From positions 1 to 11,010 of the forward strand of contig FR890431.1 of NCBI GenBank assembly GCA_000433415.1: a stretch of 11,010 nt of DNA, in the 5' to 3' direction. How positions within the stretch are numbered: position 1 is the first letter of the stretch; each line of letters begins with the position of its first letter. A model generated the notes under the pieces. The model searched no databases, was not told where the DNA came from, and worked only from the letters and a program-made list of their open reading frames with translations. The DNA is from Clostridium sp. CAG:448 (GTDB taxonomy: Bacteria; Bacillota; Clostridia; Oscillospirales; CAG-272). Positions 1 through 6,788 of this stretch are shown here, in pieces. The position numbers and the translations under genes were made by a program.

Positions 1-632
1 TCCAGCATGCGGCGAACCGCCTCGCGCTTTCCTTCTCCGTTGGCAAGGATGACAATCTTCTTTGCGGAAAGAATGGTTCCCATACCCATGGTAAGCGCCG
101 CCCGCGGAACCTCATCCTCGCTTGCAAAGAAACGCGCATTCGCCTGAATGGTGTCCGCAGTCAATGCCGTCACGTGGGTTTCGGGATAGAGCGCCGCCTC
201 CGGCTCATTGAACGCAATGTGACCGTTCCGACCGATTCCGAGAATCTGCAGATCCGCACCGCCGAGCGACTGGACAAATGCCTCATACCGTGCCGCCTCT
301 GCCATCGCGTCGGGAGCCGTTCCGTCAGGCACGTAAGTGTTCTCCTTCTTAATATTCACCCGATCAAACAGGTGTTTATTCATAAAGTAGCGATAACTTT
401 GCTCATTTTCAGGTGAAATCGGGTAATACTCATCCAAATTGACGGTTGTAATGCCCGAAAAATCAATCTCCCCGTCGCGGTTCATCTCCACAAGACGGTC
501 GTACATCCCCTCCGGCGTGGAACCTGTTGCCAGTCCCAACACAGCATGCGGATTCCGGTTCATCACCTCCGCCACCGCCCTTGCGGCAACATCGGACATT
601 TCTTCATAATCCTTACACACAATCACGCGCAT
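1..632 (-). CDS. nagB: Glucosamine-6-phosphate deaminase, C-terminus cut by the window edge
   Basis: This enzyme converts glucosamine 6-phosphate to fructose 6-phosphate and ammonia in the cytoplasm, feeding amino sugars into glycolysis. I translated the minus strand from the ATG at 632-630 and obtained 210 residues with no stop before the window ends. The family runs about 240-270 residues, so some 30-50 are missing. Visible motifs are the phosphate loop LGLATGSTPEGMY (32-44), NLDEYY (65-70, with the Asp67 that corresponds to E. coli Asp72) and LGIGRNGHIAFNEP (131-144), holding His138 and Glu143. Asn136 stands where E. coli has Asp141; from memory this is usual in Gram-positive homologues. 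An AAGGAG ribosome site precedes the start by a normal spacing. It follows yqhQ by 43 bases with no visible terminator, so co-transcription is possible. Confidence 0.95.
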   Translation of the reverse strand, partial: MRVIVCKDYEEMSDVAARAVAEVMNRNPHAVLGLATGSTPEGMYDRLVEMNRDGEIDFSGITTVNLDEYYPISPENEQSYRYFMNKHLFDRVNIKKENTYVPDGTAPDAMAEAARYEAFVQSLGGADLQILGIGRNGHIAFNEPEAALYPETHVTALTADTIQANARFFASEDEVPRAALTMGMGTILSAKKIVILANGEGKREAVRRML

Positions 633-675
633 GGTAAAAACACTCCTTCGGTTAAAAATTTAGAGAAAAAACAGA

Positions 676-1872
676 TCAGAGCCTGTCGCTTCCGTCATCG
701 GGAATCACCTCTTTGACGGCGGCAATGGCACATTCAATCATAGAATCATCCGGTTCATAAACGGTCAGACGCTGCAGCCAAAGTCCCGGCGCGGAAATAA
801 TCCGCGTCAGCAGGTTGTCATGCCTGCCCGCAAACTTGATCAATTCATAACCGATGCCGACAATCAGCGGGATCAGCAAAAGCTTGATTCCCCAGCGAAG
901 CACGAGCGGCATCCCCGCATCGGAACCGCTGATCAGATAGTACAACGGATCGATCAAGAAAGAAATAAAAATACCGACCAAAGCCATCAGAATCAAAAAT
1001 GACGTACCGCATCTGGGATGAAAGCGGCGCTGTTTGCGTACATTCTCGACCGTCAGCGGAAGCCCATGCTCATAACAGAAAATAGTCTTATGCTCCGCGC
1101 CGTGATACTGGAATGTCCGCCGGATGTCTTTCATCAGGGAAACGGCAGCCATATAGCCCACCAGGAGCAAAATCCGTGCGATGCCCTCAATTAACGACTT
1201 GTAAAGCGAGGTAAGAGCCACATGTCCGGCAGGCTGCAACCCGGGAATCAAATGTGCAAATCCTCTGTAAATCAGTGTCGGCAGAATCACAAACAGCCCT
1301 ACCGCAATACCGACACCGAACACCACACCGAGAACCATCACAAGCACAGACAAGGGAGAATTCTCCTTTTTCGGCTCCGGAATCACTGCCGCAGCGCCGT
1401 CTCCGTCCGGCGCCGGCATCGCATTATCTGCCGACGGTGCGGCACCTGCTTCTTCCGTCGGCTGCGCAACGGACGTGGCAGTGACCGTCCCGGCGGGATC
1501 AACCGGATTGCCGAAAGTCTCTTCCGCCGCCGCTTCTCCCGCTTTCTTTCTTTTCTTTTCCTCTTTTTCACGAGCCAATTCCGCCTCTGCTTCCTCCAAT
1601 CCGGAAAGCTGTGCGGAACGCATCAGATATTTGTAGCCGCATCTCATGGAATCCACAAAATTGAAAATGCCGCGTACAAACGGAATTTTCCCTACTTTTT
1701 TGTGTTTGGACATGGTCGTCGGTTCTTTTTCAATCACGATTTCACCTTTGGTATTGCGCACCGCCATCGCAGTCAGCTTCGGTCCGCGCATCATGATGCC
1801 CTCAATCAACGCCTGCCCGCCGATGGAAGTTCTGATCGCTGTCTGATTATATGTGTCTTTTTTCTTACTCAT
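676..1872 (-). CDS. yqhQ: DUF1385 family membrane protein YqhQ, with a long low-complexity linker
   Basis: A conserved integral membrane protein of Firmicutes whose biochemical role I cannot state with confidence. The 398 residues hold the DUF1385 signatures: GGQALIEGIMMRGP (18-31), VRGIFNF (66-72), YHGAEHKTIFCYE (256-268) and HPRCGTSFL (285-293). Hydrophobic segments lie near 174-200, 230-246, 289-313 and 326-346. The conserved His/Glu/Cys residues could bind a metal, but that is inference. Compared with B. subtilis YqhQ (about 318 residues, from memory) it is about 80 residues longer. The extra length is a charged stretch rich in E, K and R (92-112) followed by an A/P/E-rich, probably disordered linker (113-170). 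The ATG at 1872 has AAAGGAG just upstream. The gene lies between a DUF308-like gene and nagB. Confidence 0.9.
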   Translation of the reverse strand: MSKKKDTYNQTAIRTSIGGQALIEGIMMRGPKLTAMAVRNTKGEIVIEKEPTTMSKHKKVGKIPFVRGIFNFVDSMRCGYKYLMRSAQLSGLEEAEAELAREKEEKKRKKAGEAAAEETFGNPVDPAGTVTATSVAQPTEEAGAAPSADNAMPAPDGDGAAAVIPEPKKENSPLSVLVMVLGVVFGVGIAVGLFVILPTLIYRGFAHLIPGLQPAGHVALTSLYKSLIEGIARILLLVGYMAAVSLMKDIRRTFQYHGAEHKTIFCYEHGLPLTVENVRKQRRFHPRCGTSFLILMALVGIFISFLIDPLYYLISGSDAGMPLVLRWGIKLLLIPLIVGIGYELIKFAGRHDNLLTRIISAPGLWLQRLTVYEPDDSMIECAIAAVKEVIPDDGSDRL

Positions 1873-1887
1873 GCTTACTCCTTTTCG

Positions 1888-1901
1888 GAGCCAAACGGCT
1901 C
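1888..1901 (-). promoter_or_regulatory. Small hairpin just upstream of the yqhQ ribosome binding site
   Basis: A perfect 5-base-pair inverted repeat, GAGCC and GGCTC, flanks a four-base loop. Its edge lies a few bases upstream of the AAAGGAG ribosome site of yqhQ. It could influence translation initiation, but it is short enough to have arisen by chance. It has no T-run after it, so it is not a terminator. Confidence 0.25.
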
Positions 1902-1965
1902 AGTGTTTTAAGGTTACCACAGACATATGAATATTGTGTGAATCCCTTATGACAGACGGATGATT

Positions 1966-1981
1966 ATTCCGCAGTCGGAAT
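1966..1981 (-). repeat. Inverted repeat downstream of the DUF308-like gene
   Basis: A perfect 6-base-pair inverted repeat, ATTCCG-CAGT-CGGAAT, starts 20 bases after the stop codon of the DUF308-like gene. A hairpin here could protect the 3' end of the coaD-operon transcript. Following bases on the minus strand are AATCATC rather than a T-run, so a standard intrinsic terminator is not supported. The rest of the 128-base gap before yqhQ shows no promoter I would defend. Confidence 0.3.
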
Positions 1982-2000
1982 GCGACTTGGTCACATTCGC

Positions 2001-2699
2001 TCATTTCTCATAGGGTGTTTCCCGATCCACCGTTCCGTCCCGGTCATCGTCAAATAAAACGGTATCAATTTTCCCGTCGCCGGTTGTATCCGCATAAATC
2101 ACATTCGGACGCGGCTTTGCGGCTTCCTTTTCCGCTTTTTTCAGCAAAATGCATCCGACCACCGCATATACCACCGAAAGAAGCGTTAAAACAATCCCTG
2201 CAATGCGCAAAATCCAGCAAAGCACCGCAATTGCGCCGTCGGCAAGCGTTCCGGGAAACAGAATTGCAATCACAAGTCCCAAAATCAACCGCGGCAGCTC
2301 GGCACGCAGCTGCGCCTTGCGATCCACTGCGGTAATCAACCGCACTACCGGCATAATCAGCAGGTAAAGCGCCACCATGGCAGAAATGACGGGTCCCTGA
2401 TTGATGATCAGCAGAATGCCGAACAGCACACCGATCACCGACCAAACGAGCGTCAGAACTCCTTCTTTTTCCCCGGTGTTCATCGCACCGGTAATGATGC
2501 CCGGAATATTGACCGCAACGGTTACAACGCCGACAACAATCATGGTCACATGCAAAACCTTGACAATGATGTCCGTCCGCGCCAATGCAATCATCAGAAC
2601 GCCGATAATGATGCCGATCAACGCCGTTACGACAATGCCAGCCACAGCGTTCTTTCCGTAATCGCCCATACCCTTATTTTTGGAAACTTCCTTTTTCAC
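2001..2699 (-). CDS. DUF308-like six-helix membrane protein with a calcium-repeat-like tail
   Basis: A 232-residue integral membrane protein of unknown function. About six hydrophobic segments fall near 17-40, 45-70, 80-100, 103-123, 136-150 and 153-184, in the Gly/Ile/Val-rich style of DUF308/HdeD-like proteins; the family call is a pattern judgement. The C-terminal tail is striking: Asp204-x-x-x-Asp208-Gly-x-Ile-Asp212, then Asp217-x-Asp219-x-Asp221-Gly-x-Val-Asp225. These are two copies, 13 residues apart, of the DxDxDGxxD type seen in dockerin and thrombospondin type 3 repeats. The start is GTG; its G, T and G overlap the TGA stop of coaD as GTGA, with AGGGGG about nine bases upstream. 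Translation is thus likely coupled to coaD. The basic residues flanking the membrane block (N-terminal lysines, KK at 187-188) suggest both ends are cytoplasmic. Confidence 0.8.
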   Translation of the reverse strand: MKKEVSKNKGMGDYGKNAVAGIVVTALIGIIIGVLMIALARTDIIVKVLHVTMIVVGVVTVAVNIPGIITGAMNTGEKEGVLTLVWSVIGVLFGILLIINQGPVISAMVALYLLIMPVVRLITAVDRKAQLRAELPRLILGLVIAILFPGTLADGAIAVLCWILRIAGIVLTLLSVVYAVVGCILLKKAEKEAAKPRPNVIYADTTGDGKIDTVLFDDDRDGTVDRETPYEK

Positions 2700-3226
2700 T
2701 TTTCAGATCCCCCTATGTTTCGCCTCTCTAATATATCCAATATCATACCGGCAGCTCCCTGCGGCACAAGCCCCTCCGGTGACTGACCGGCAAGCAGGCG
2801 TTCTTTGACCATGGTCGAACTGACCGATTCATACCGTTCATCCGCCGGCAGATATAACGTTTCCGCTCTTTGATTGTGCGTTCGGTTCCAGTGTGCGTGT
2901 TTCTGCTCATACGTAAAATCCGTTTCGTTCCGCACACCCTTCAGAATCACATCGGCACCGACGGCATCAAAAAGATCAATCAGCAAACCGTCCCCGCCAA
3001 TCACCTCTACCCCTGGCAATTGTGCACACGCGGCACGCGCAAGCATCACTCGCTCCTCCATGGAAAACAGATAGTGCTTATCCGACAGCGCCGCACCATA
3101 CTTTCTTGCATCATTGTTCATCACTGACACAATCACCCTGTCAAAAAGCATATTGGCACGCAAAATCACATCCATATGCCCGACCGTAATCGGATCGTAG
3201 CTTCCGGGCAGCAGCGCAGTCTTCAC
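2696..3226 (-). CDS. coaD: Pantetheine-phosphate adenylyltransferase
   Basis: Catalyses transfer of AMP from ATP to 4'-phosphopantetheine, giving dephospho-CoA, the penultimate step of coenzyme A synthesis in the cytoplasm. The 176 residues begin with the nucleotidyltransferase signature PGSYDPITVGHMD (7-19; TxGH at 14-17). They continue with LFSMEERV (53-60), KGVRNETDFTYE (96-107; Lys96 and Arg99 at phosphate-binding positions) and the ATP-binding SSTMVKE (136-142). Bacterial CoaD is usually about 160 residues; by eye about nine extra residues sit at 43-51, in the loop after the first Rossmann strand. The start is GTG, with GGAGG seven bases upstream, and overlaps the rsmD stop as GTGA. Downstream it overlaps the DUF308-like gene in the same way. 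The rsmD-coaD pairing is common in Firmicutes and supports both calls. Confidence 0.95.
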   Translation of the reverse strand: MKTALLPGSYDPITVGHMDVILRANMLFDRVIVSVMNNDARKYGAALSDKHYLFSMEERVMLARAACAQLPGVEVIGGDGLLIDLFDAVGADVILKGVRNETDFTYEQKHAHWNRTHNQRAETLYLPADERYESVSSTMVKERLLAGQSPEGLVPQGAAGMILDILERRNIGGSEK

Positions 3227-3810
3227 ACTGATTCCTCCGCCCGATCGGACAAAACCGGAGACAAAAGCGTTATATATGCCTGCCCGTAGCGGTTTTCACG
3301 CTCCGTATGGAAGCATGCACGCAATTCTTCATCACCGTCAAACACATCTGCCGCCTGGGCACTTTCACAGATGACAAGGGAGGTCTTCCGCAGCATTCTG
3401 TATTTCAAAAGGCAGCGGAGAACCGCCGGCAACACACCCATATCATACGGGGGATCCAGAAAAACGAAGTCGTATACGACTTTCCCCCCGCGCATTCTTA
3501 AAAAGTCACTCCATCCCGCCCGGACGATTGTACACCCGTCCGCCAAACGTGTTTTGGCTGCGTTCTGCTCAATTGCCGCAATGGCTTTTCCCGAAATATC
3601 CACAAAAGTCGCATGCGCCGCACCGCGCGAAAGCGCTTCCAATCCAAGCTGTCCGGACCCCGCAAACAGATCCAGAATCTCTTTTCCCACCAGGTCAAAC
3701 TGGATCATGGAAAACACTGCTTCCTTCACCTGCGCCAGCGTCGGTCTTGTTTCCTCGCCTGCCGGTGCCGTCAAATTGCACCCTTTCGCCTTACCGGTCA
3801 CAATTCTCAT
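3223..3810 (-). CDS. rsmD: 16S rRNA (guanine(966)-N(2))-methyltransferase
   Basis: An S-adenosylmethionine-dependent methyltransferase that modifies G966 of 16S rRNA during small-subunit assembly. The 195 residues match family length. Key motifs are RPT (22-24) near the N-terminus, the SAM-binding DLFAGSGQLGLEALSRGA (47-64), acidic motif II around FVDIS (69-73), the catalytic DPPY (119-122) and a terminal YGQAYITL (175-182). The ATG at 3810 is preceded by AAAGGGGA, which lies in the 15-base gap after uvrC. The gene therefore belongs to the uvrC-rsmD-coaD run, and its TGA overlaps the GTG start of coaD. I see nothing odd in its catalytic motifs. Confidence 0.95.
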   Translation of the reverse strand: MRIVTGKAKGCNLTAPAGEETRPTLAQVKEAVFSMIQFDLVGKEILDLFAGSGQLGLEALSRGAAHATFVDISGKAIAAIEQNAAKTRLADGCTIVRAGWSDFLRMRGGKVVYDFVFLDPPYDMGVLPAVLRCLLKYRMLRKTSLVICESAQAADVFDGDEELRACFHTERENRYGQAYITLLSPVLSDRAEESV

Positions 3811-3825
3811 AATAACGTCCCCTTT

Positions 3826-5694
3826 TCATTTTTTCTCCGTTCCCCGGAAATGCGCATAGACCGCCTTTGCATCCCGGGCGCTGATCCCGTCCACCCCGGC
3901 AATCGCCTCTTCGGATACTTCACGCAAAGCTCCCGCTCCGCCAAAGGCATCAAGCAGGCGCTTCGCCTTTGCCGGGCCGATACCGGGAATGACCGTCAGA
4001 GAAGAAGTCCTGAGCGTTTTTCTCTTTGCCGCCTGCATTCTGGAAATCGTGAAGCGATGGACCTCTTCCTGCAATTTGTAAAGAAACACATACACGGCAT
4101 TCTCACGGGCAATACTGATCTCCTCGCTGTCCGTGCACAGTGCGCGCGTCTTGTGATAATTGTCCTTGACCATACCGAACACCGGAATATCTTCATGCAT
4201 TTCCCGCAAAACCTGTCGGACGACTGCCACATGGTTCATACCGCCATCCAAAAGAATCAGATCCGGTCTGTGTGAAAAAGAACCTTCTCCGTCAGACAAA
4301 TGCGCCAACCGGCGGGAAAGCGCCTCGCGCATACTGCCATAATCGTCCCCCCCCATCCTGCCATAATCGTCGGTTCCTTCCACGGAACCGATGCGGAAAT
4401 AGCGGTAATCGCTCTTTTTCATCCGGCCGTCCTCGCATACCACCATGCCGGCAGTCAGGTGTTCTTCCCCATAGTTGGAAATATCGTACGCCTCAATCCG
4501 CGAAGGATAGGACTCCAGCCCCAGCAGTTCGCACAGACGTGTCAACACACCGTCGTCCTTCTCTGCCTGCTTTCGCGCAAGACGCACCGCCTCTTCCGCA
4601 TTGGCACGCACCGTTTCGCAAAGAGCGCGGCTTGCGCCCCGTTCCGGCGTGCGGACCTCTGTCTTCCGCCCCGCTTTTTCGGACAAAAATGCGGCTAAAA
4701 GTTCCCGGTCTTCCTCTTCCGGTTCAAAAGAAAGCAGCACTGTTTTCGGAATATACTCTCTTTTGGCATAATAGTCGCACAAAAAGGATATCACAGCCCC
4801 CTCGTCGACAATCACGTCCCGACCAAACGGAAAGCGATCCGTATCCGCGACAACGCCGGCACGAATGCAGAACACCGAGACACAGGAACCGAATTCATCC
4901 GTGTAAAGTCCCACAACGTCTTCTTCCGTGTCCGGCGACTCCACCATATGCTGCTTGGAACGCAGGCGCTCCAAAGCAGCAATGGTATCGCGGCACCGCG
5001 CCGCCGCCTCGTAGCGTTCCTCATCCGACGCACGCATCATTTCCTCGGTCAGCGCCCGCTTGGCGCCGCTAATGTTGCCCCGCAGAATATCTGCGGCTGT
5101 GCGGATCAAGCCGGCATATTCCTCCGGGCTGATCTGACCCGTACAGACACCGCAGCAACGATTCATCTGATAATAAATACACGGTCGTTCCACACCGATA
5201 TCACGTGGAAAGCGCCGCTTGCAGTTCGGCAATCCCAGTGTGCGCTGCAGCGTCCCGATCACAGAATAAACCGTAGAAACACCGGAATAAGGACCGAAAT
5301 ACCGCCCTTTATCATTCTCGCGCCGCCGCGTCATCAAAAGCGTCGGATACTCCCCGTCCGTAATTTTGATATACGGGTACGATTTTGCATCCTTGAGGCG
5401 GATATTGTATTTGGGCGTATACCGCTTGATCAACGTATTTTCCAGTGTCAGCGCTTCAATCTCGGTCGCGCACACGTAATAGTCAAAATCGCAGACTGAA
5501 GCAACCATCCGTTCGGTCTTGATATTCTTTTCGCCGTTATGAAAATACTGGGACACGCGGTTTTTCAGCTTGCGGGATTTTCCTACATACACTACGCCGC
5601 CGTCGCGCCCTTTCATCACGTATACCCCCGGACAAAGCGGGAGTGTATTTGCCTTTTCCAGCAATTTTGCCAGTTCTTCTTCCCGAATTGCCAT
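3826..5694 (-). CDS. uvrC: Excinuclease ABC subunit C
   Basis: The nuclease of bacterial nucleotide excision repair, which makes both incisions around a lesion marked by UvrB. The 622 residues show the full domain order. The GIY-YIG nuclease (about 15-93) has PGVYVMK, YVGKS, Arg46 and TEIEAL. Cysteines 158, 172, 180 and 184 fit the spacing of the UvrC iron-sulphur cluster ligands, with an extra Cys181 adjacent. A UVR motif that contacts UvrB lies at about 208-243. The RNase H-like nuclease includes YDISN (Asp404), LLDGG (Asp483) and EVHRF (His546). Tandem helix-hairpin-helix motifs lie at about 563-616 (VIPGIGPAKAKRLL, then GVDGISARDA). The ATG at 5694 follows AAGGAG. It lies downstream of ptsH across a 123-base gap containing hairpins, and leads into rsmD after 15 bases. 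Confidence 0.97.
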   Translation of the reverse strand: MAIREEELAKLLEKANTLPLCPGVYVMKGRDGGVVYVGKSRKLKNRVSQYFHNGEKNIKTERMVASVCDFDYYVCATEIEALTLENTLIKRYTPKYNIRLKDAKSYPYIKITDGEYPTLLMTRRRENDKGRYFGPYSGVSTVYSVIGTLQRTLGLPNCKRRFPRDIGVERPCIYYQMNRCCGVCTGQISPEEYAGLIRTAADILRGNISGAKRALTEEMMRASDEERYEAAARCRDTIAALERLRSKQHMVESPDTEEDVVGLYTDEFGSCVSVFCIRAGVVADTDRFPFGRDVIVDEGAVISFLCDYYAKREYIPKTVLLSFEPEEEDRELLAAFLSEKAGRKTEVRTPERGASRALCETVRANAEEAVRLARKQAEKDDGVLTRLCELLGLESYPSRIEAYDISNYGEEHLTAGMVVCEDGRMKKSDYRYFRIGSVEGTDDYGRMGGDDYGSMREALSRRLAHLSDGEGSFSHRPDLILLDGGMNHVAVVRQVLREMHEDIPVFGMVKDNYHKTRALCTDSEEISIARENAVYVFLYKLQEEVHRFTISRMQAAKRKTLRTSSLTVIPGIGPAKAKRLLDAFGGAGALREVSEEAIAGVDGISARDAKAVYAHFRGTEKK

Positions 5695-5752
5695 AAACGT
5701 ACACTCCTTCCCAGGGACTTCTTTTCAGCCGGACACCACTATGTGAACGGAA

Positions 5753-5805
5753 AACGGCGGCATGGAACCATGCATCCGCTGACGATGCCGCCTCATGCCG
5801 CCGTT
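5753..5805 (-). terminator. Possible terminator or attenuator between ptsH and uvrC
   Basis: A perfect 12-base inverted repeat, AACGGCGGCATG (5805-5794 read on the minus strand) and CATGCCGCCGTT (5764-5753), encloses 29 bases. The next bases are TTCCGTT, a weak T-run. Two shorter hairpins compete for the same 3' arm. A second GGCGGCAT copy inside the loop can pair with ATGCCGCC, and GCATGG-TT-CCATGC forms a compact stem. The element starts 12 bases after the ptsH stop. It could end most ptsH transcripts while letting some continue into uvrC. No separate uvrC promoter is evident in the spacer. Confidence 0.5.
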
Positions 5806-5817
5806 ACAACCGCTCAT

Positions 5818-6081
5818 TTATTCAGCAAAGCCGGAATTGACCAGAGCCTCCAACCCATCAATCGCGGCATCCTCATCGGGTCCGTCCGCAATCAGGCGAA
5901 TAGTCATTCCTTTCGCAATTCCCAGGGAAAGGATGCCCAAAAGACTCTTCGCATTGACTTTTCTGTCGTCCTTCTCAACCCAAATCGAACTCTTGTAGCA
6001 ATTTGCCTTCTGAATGAAAAAGGTCGCCGGTCTCGCGTGCAGTCCACGTGTATTGGTAATAACGATGTCACGGGTTTTCAT
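5818..6081 (-). CDS. ptsH: Phosphocarrier protein HPr
   Basis: A small cytoplasmic phosphocarrier of the sugar phosphotransferase system. It takes phosphate from enzyme I on a histidine and passes it to EIIA domains. From the ATG at 6081 the protein is 87 residues, the normal HPr length. It places His15 exactly in GLHARPA (13-19) and Ser46 in NAKSLLG (43-49). His15 argues for HPr rather than Crh; Ser46 implies control by HPr kinase/phosphorylase and a role in CcpA-type catabolite repression. The frame stays open upstream to 6159, but that would run into the promoter. The chosen start has GAGGAG at good spacing and gives canonical numbering. No enzyme I gene is in the window. A consensus-like promoter lies about 70 bases upstream. 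Confidence 0.96.
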   Translation of the reverse strand: MKTRDIVITNTRGLHARPATFFIQKANCYKSSIWVEKDDRKVNAKSLLGILSLGIAKGMTIRLIADGPDEDAAIDGLEALVNSGFAE

Positions 6082-6149
6082 ATAACTCTCCTCTGTTATC
6101 TTCGGCTTTGCAAGGGAAAAACACCCCCGCATTTTTATACATTGTAAAT

Positions 6150-6178
6150 AGTATATCAAAAGTGGAATCCAAAATCAA
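6150..6178 (-). promoter_or_regulatory. Sigma-A-type promoter for ptsH
   Basis: On the minus strand a -35 box TTGATT (6178-6173) is followed by a 17-base spacer and a -10 box TATACT (6155-6150). Expected transcription starts near 6143, giving a leader of about 60 bases before the HPr ATG. Its presence rules out the longer reading of the HPr frame. It probably also supplies uvrC and the genes after it by readthrough. Confidence 0.75.
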
Positions 6179-6266
6179 GAGTAATATTTGGAGATTTTAT
6201 ATGGTTCCGCATCTGTTCGATTGTCGGTATTGCACAACAGGAGTCGCATAAAAGTAGATATACACG

Positions 6267-6788
6267 TTATTCCGCCTCTTCAATCCCCATGATAACGGCA
6301 TAAAAGACCGCACGATCGGTATAAAGCTTCACTTCGTCTCCGATTGCGAGCACTGTCTTTCCGTCAAAGAGGAAGCTGTTGTTGAGCGCCTTTCCCTCCA
6401 CCGTGACAATAGTTCCCGTTGCATTCGTCTTCCGGTAAGGATCCTTTGTCTCTGTTTCCCCTTCCTGCTGTGCCGCGTCCGTTTGTACTGTTTCCTCATT
6501 CGTTATCACAGATTCCTCTGCGTCCGATAGCAATACACCAAGCCGCGTTCCGTCCGCCTCCAGGTAAACACTGTCCCCTTCGTGCAGATTCTCCACCACC
6601 GGGGCGTATACATCCACAACTTCAAAGGTGATTTTGACGCGTTGCGACCGATCCGTTTTTGCGATACGTTCATAAAAGAAGCAACGAAATACCACTCCCG
6701 CAACCGAAACCGCCAAAAGAAGAATGACGAACACATCCAGAATCACACGCCTATTGCGGATTTTTTTATCTGTCCGATTCTGTTCCAT
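6267..6788 (-). CDS. DUF4330-like single-pass membrane protein (second of a tandem pair)
   Basis: Function unknown. The 173 residues start with a short basic cytoplasmic segment (KKIRNRR, 8-14). One transmembrane helix (about 16-38, ILDVFVILLLAVSVAGVVF) leads to an extracytoplasmic domain predicted to be mostly beta strand, from VKITFEV (51-57) to GDEVKLYTDRAVFYAVIMG (150-168). A Glu/Thr/Gln-rich acidic stretch (about 89-118) splits that domain. The arrangement resembles DUF4330 proteins; the family call is from pattern memory. The ATG directly abuts the TAA of the preceding gene (TAAATG), so the two are surely co-transcribed and probably translationally coupled. It looks like a diverged paralogue of that neighbour. 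The 88 bases after it, up to the ptsH promoter, show no convincing terminator. Confidence 0.75.
   Translation of the reverse strand: MEQNRTDKKIRNRRVILDVFVILLLAVSVAGVVFRCFFYERIAKTDRSQRVKITFEVVDVYAPVVENLHEGDSVYLEADGTRLGVLLSDAEESVITNEETVQTDAAQQEGETETKDPYRKTNATGTIVTVEGKALNNSFLFDGKTVLAIGDEVKLYTDRAVFYAVIMGIEEAE

Noticed and set aside
1222..1911. A 229-codon open frame on the plus strand opposite yqhQ.
   Set aside because: Its product is rich in Arg, His and Ser with no domain pattern. It lies opposite strong DUF1385 motifs, and its plus-strand start has no ribosome site of note.
4272..5072. A 266-codon open frame on the plus strand opposite uvrC.
   Set aside because: The translation is Pro/Arg/Ser-rich shadow sequence, while the minus strand encodes a complete UvrC with all expected motifs.
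6082..6159. An upstream extension of the HPr frame giving a 113-residue protein.
   Set aside because: The extension overlaps the -10 box of a good promoter, lacks a ribosome site, and would break the canonical His15/Ser46 numbering.
6179..6266. A terminator or second promoter after the second DUF4330-like gene.
   Set aside because: Only short, unstable pairings such as CTGTT/AACAG and poorly spaced promoter-like boxes are present.
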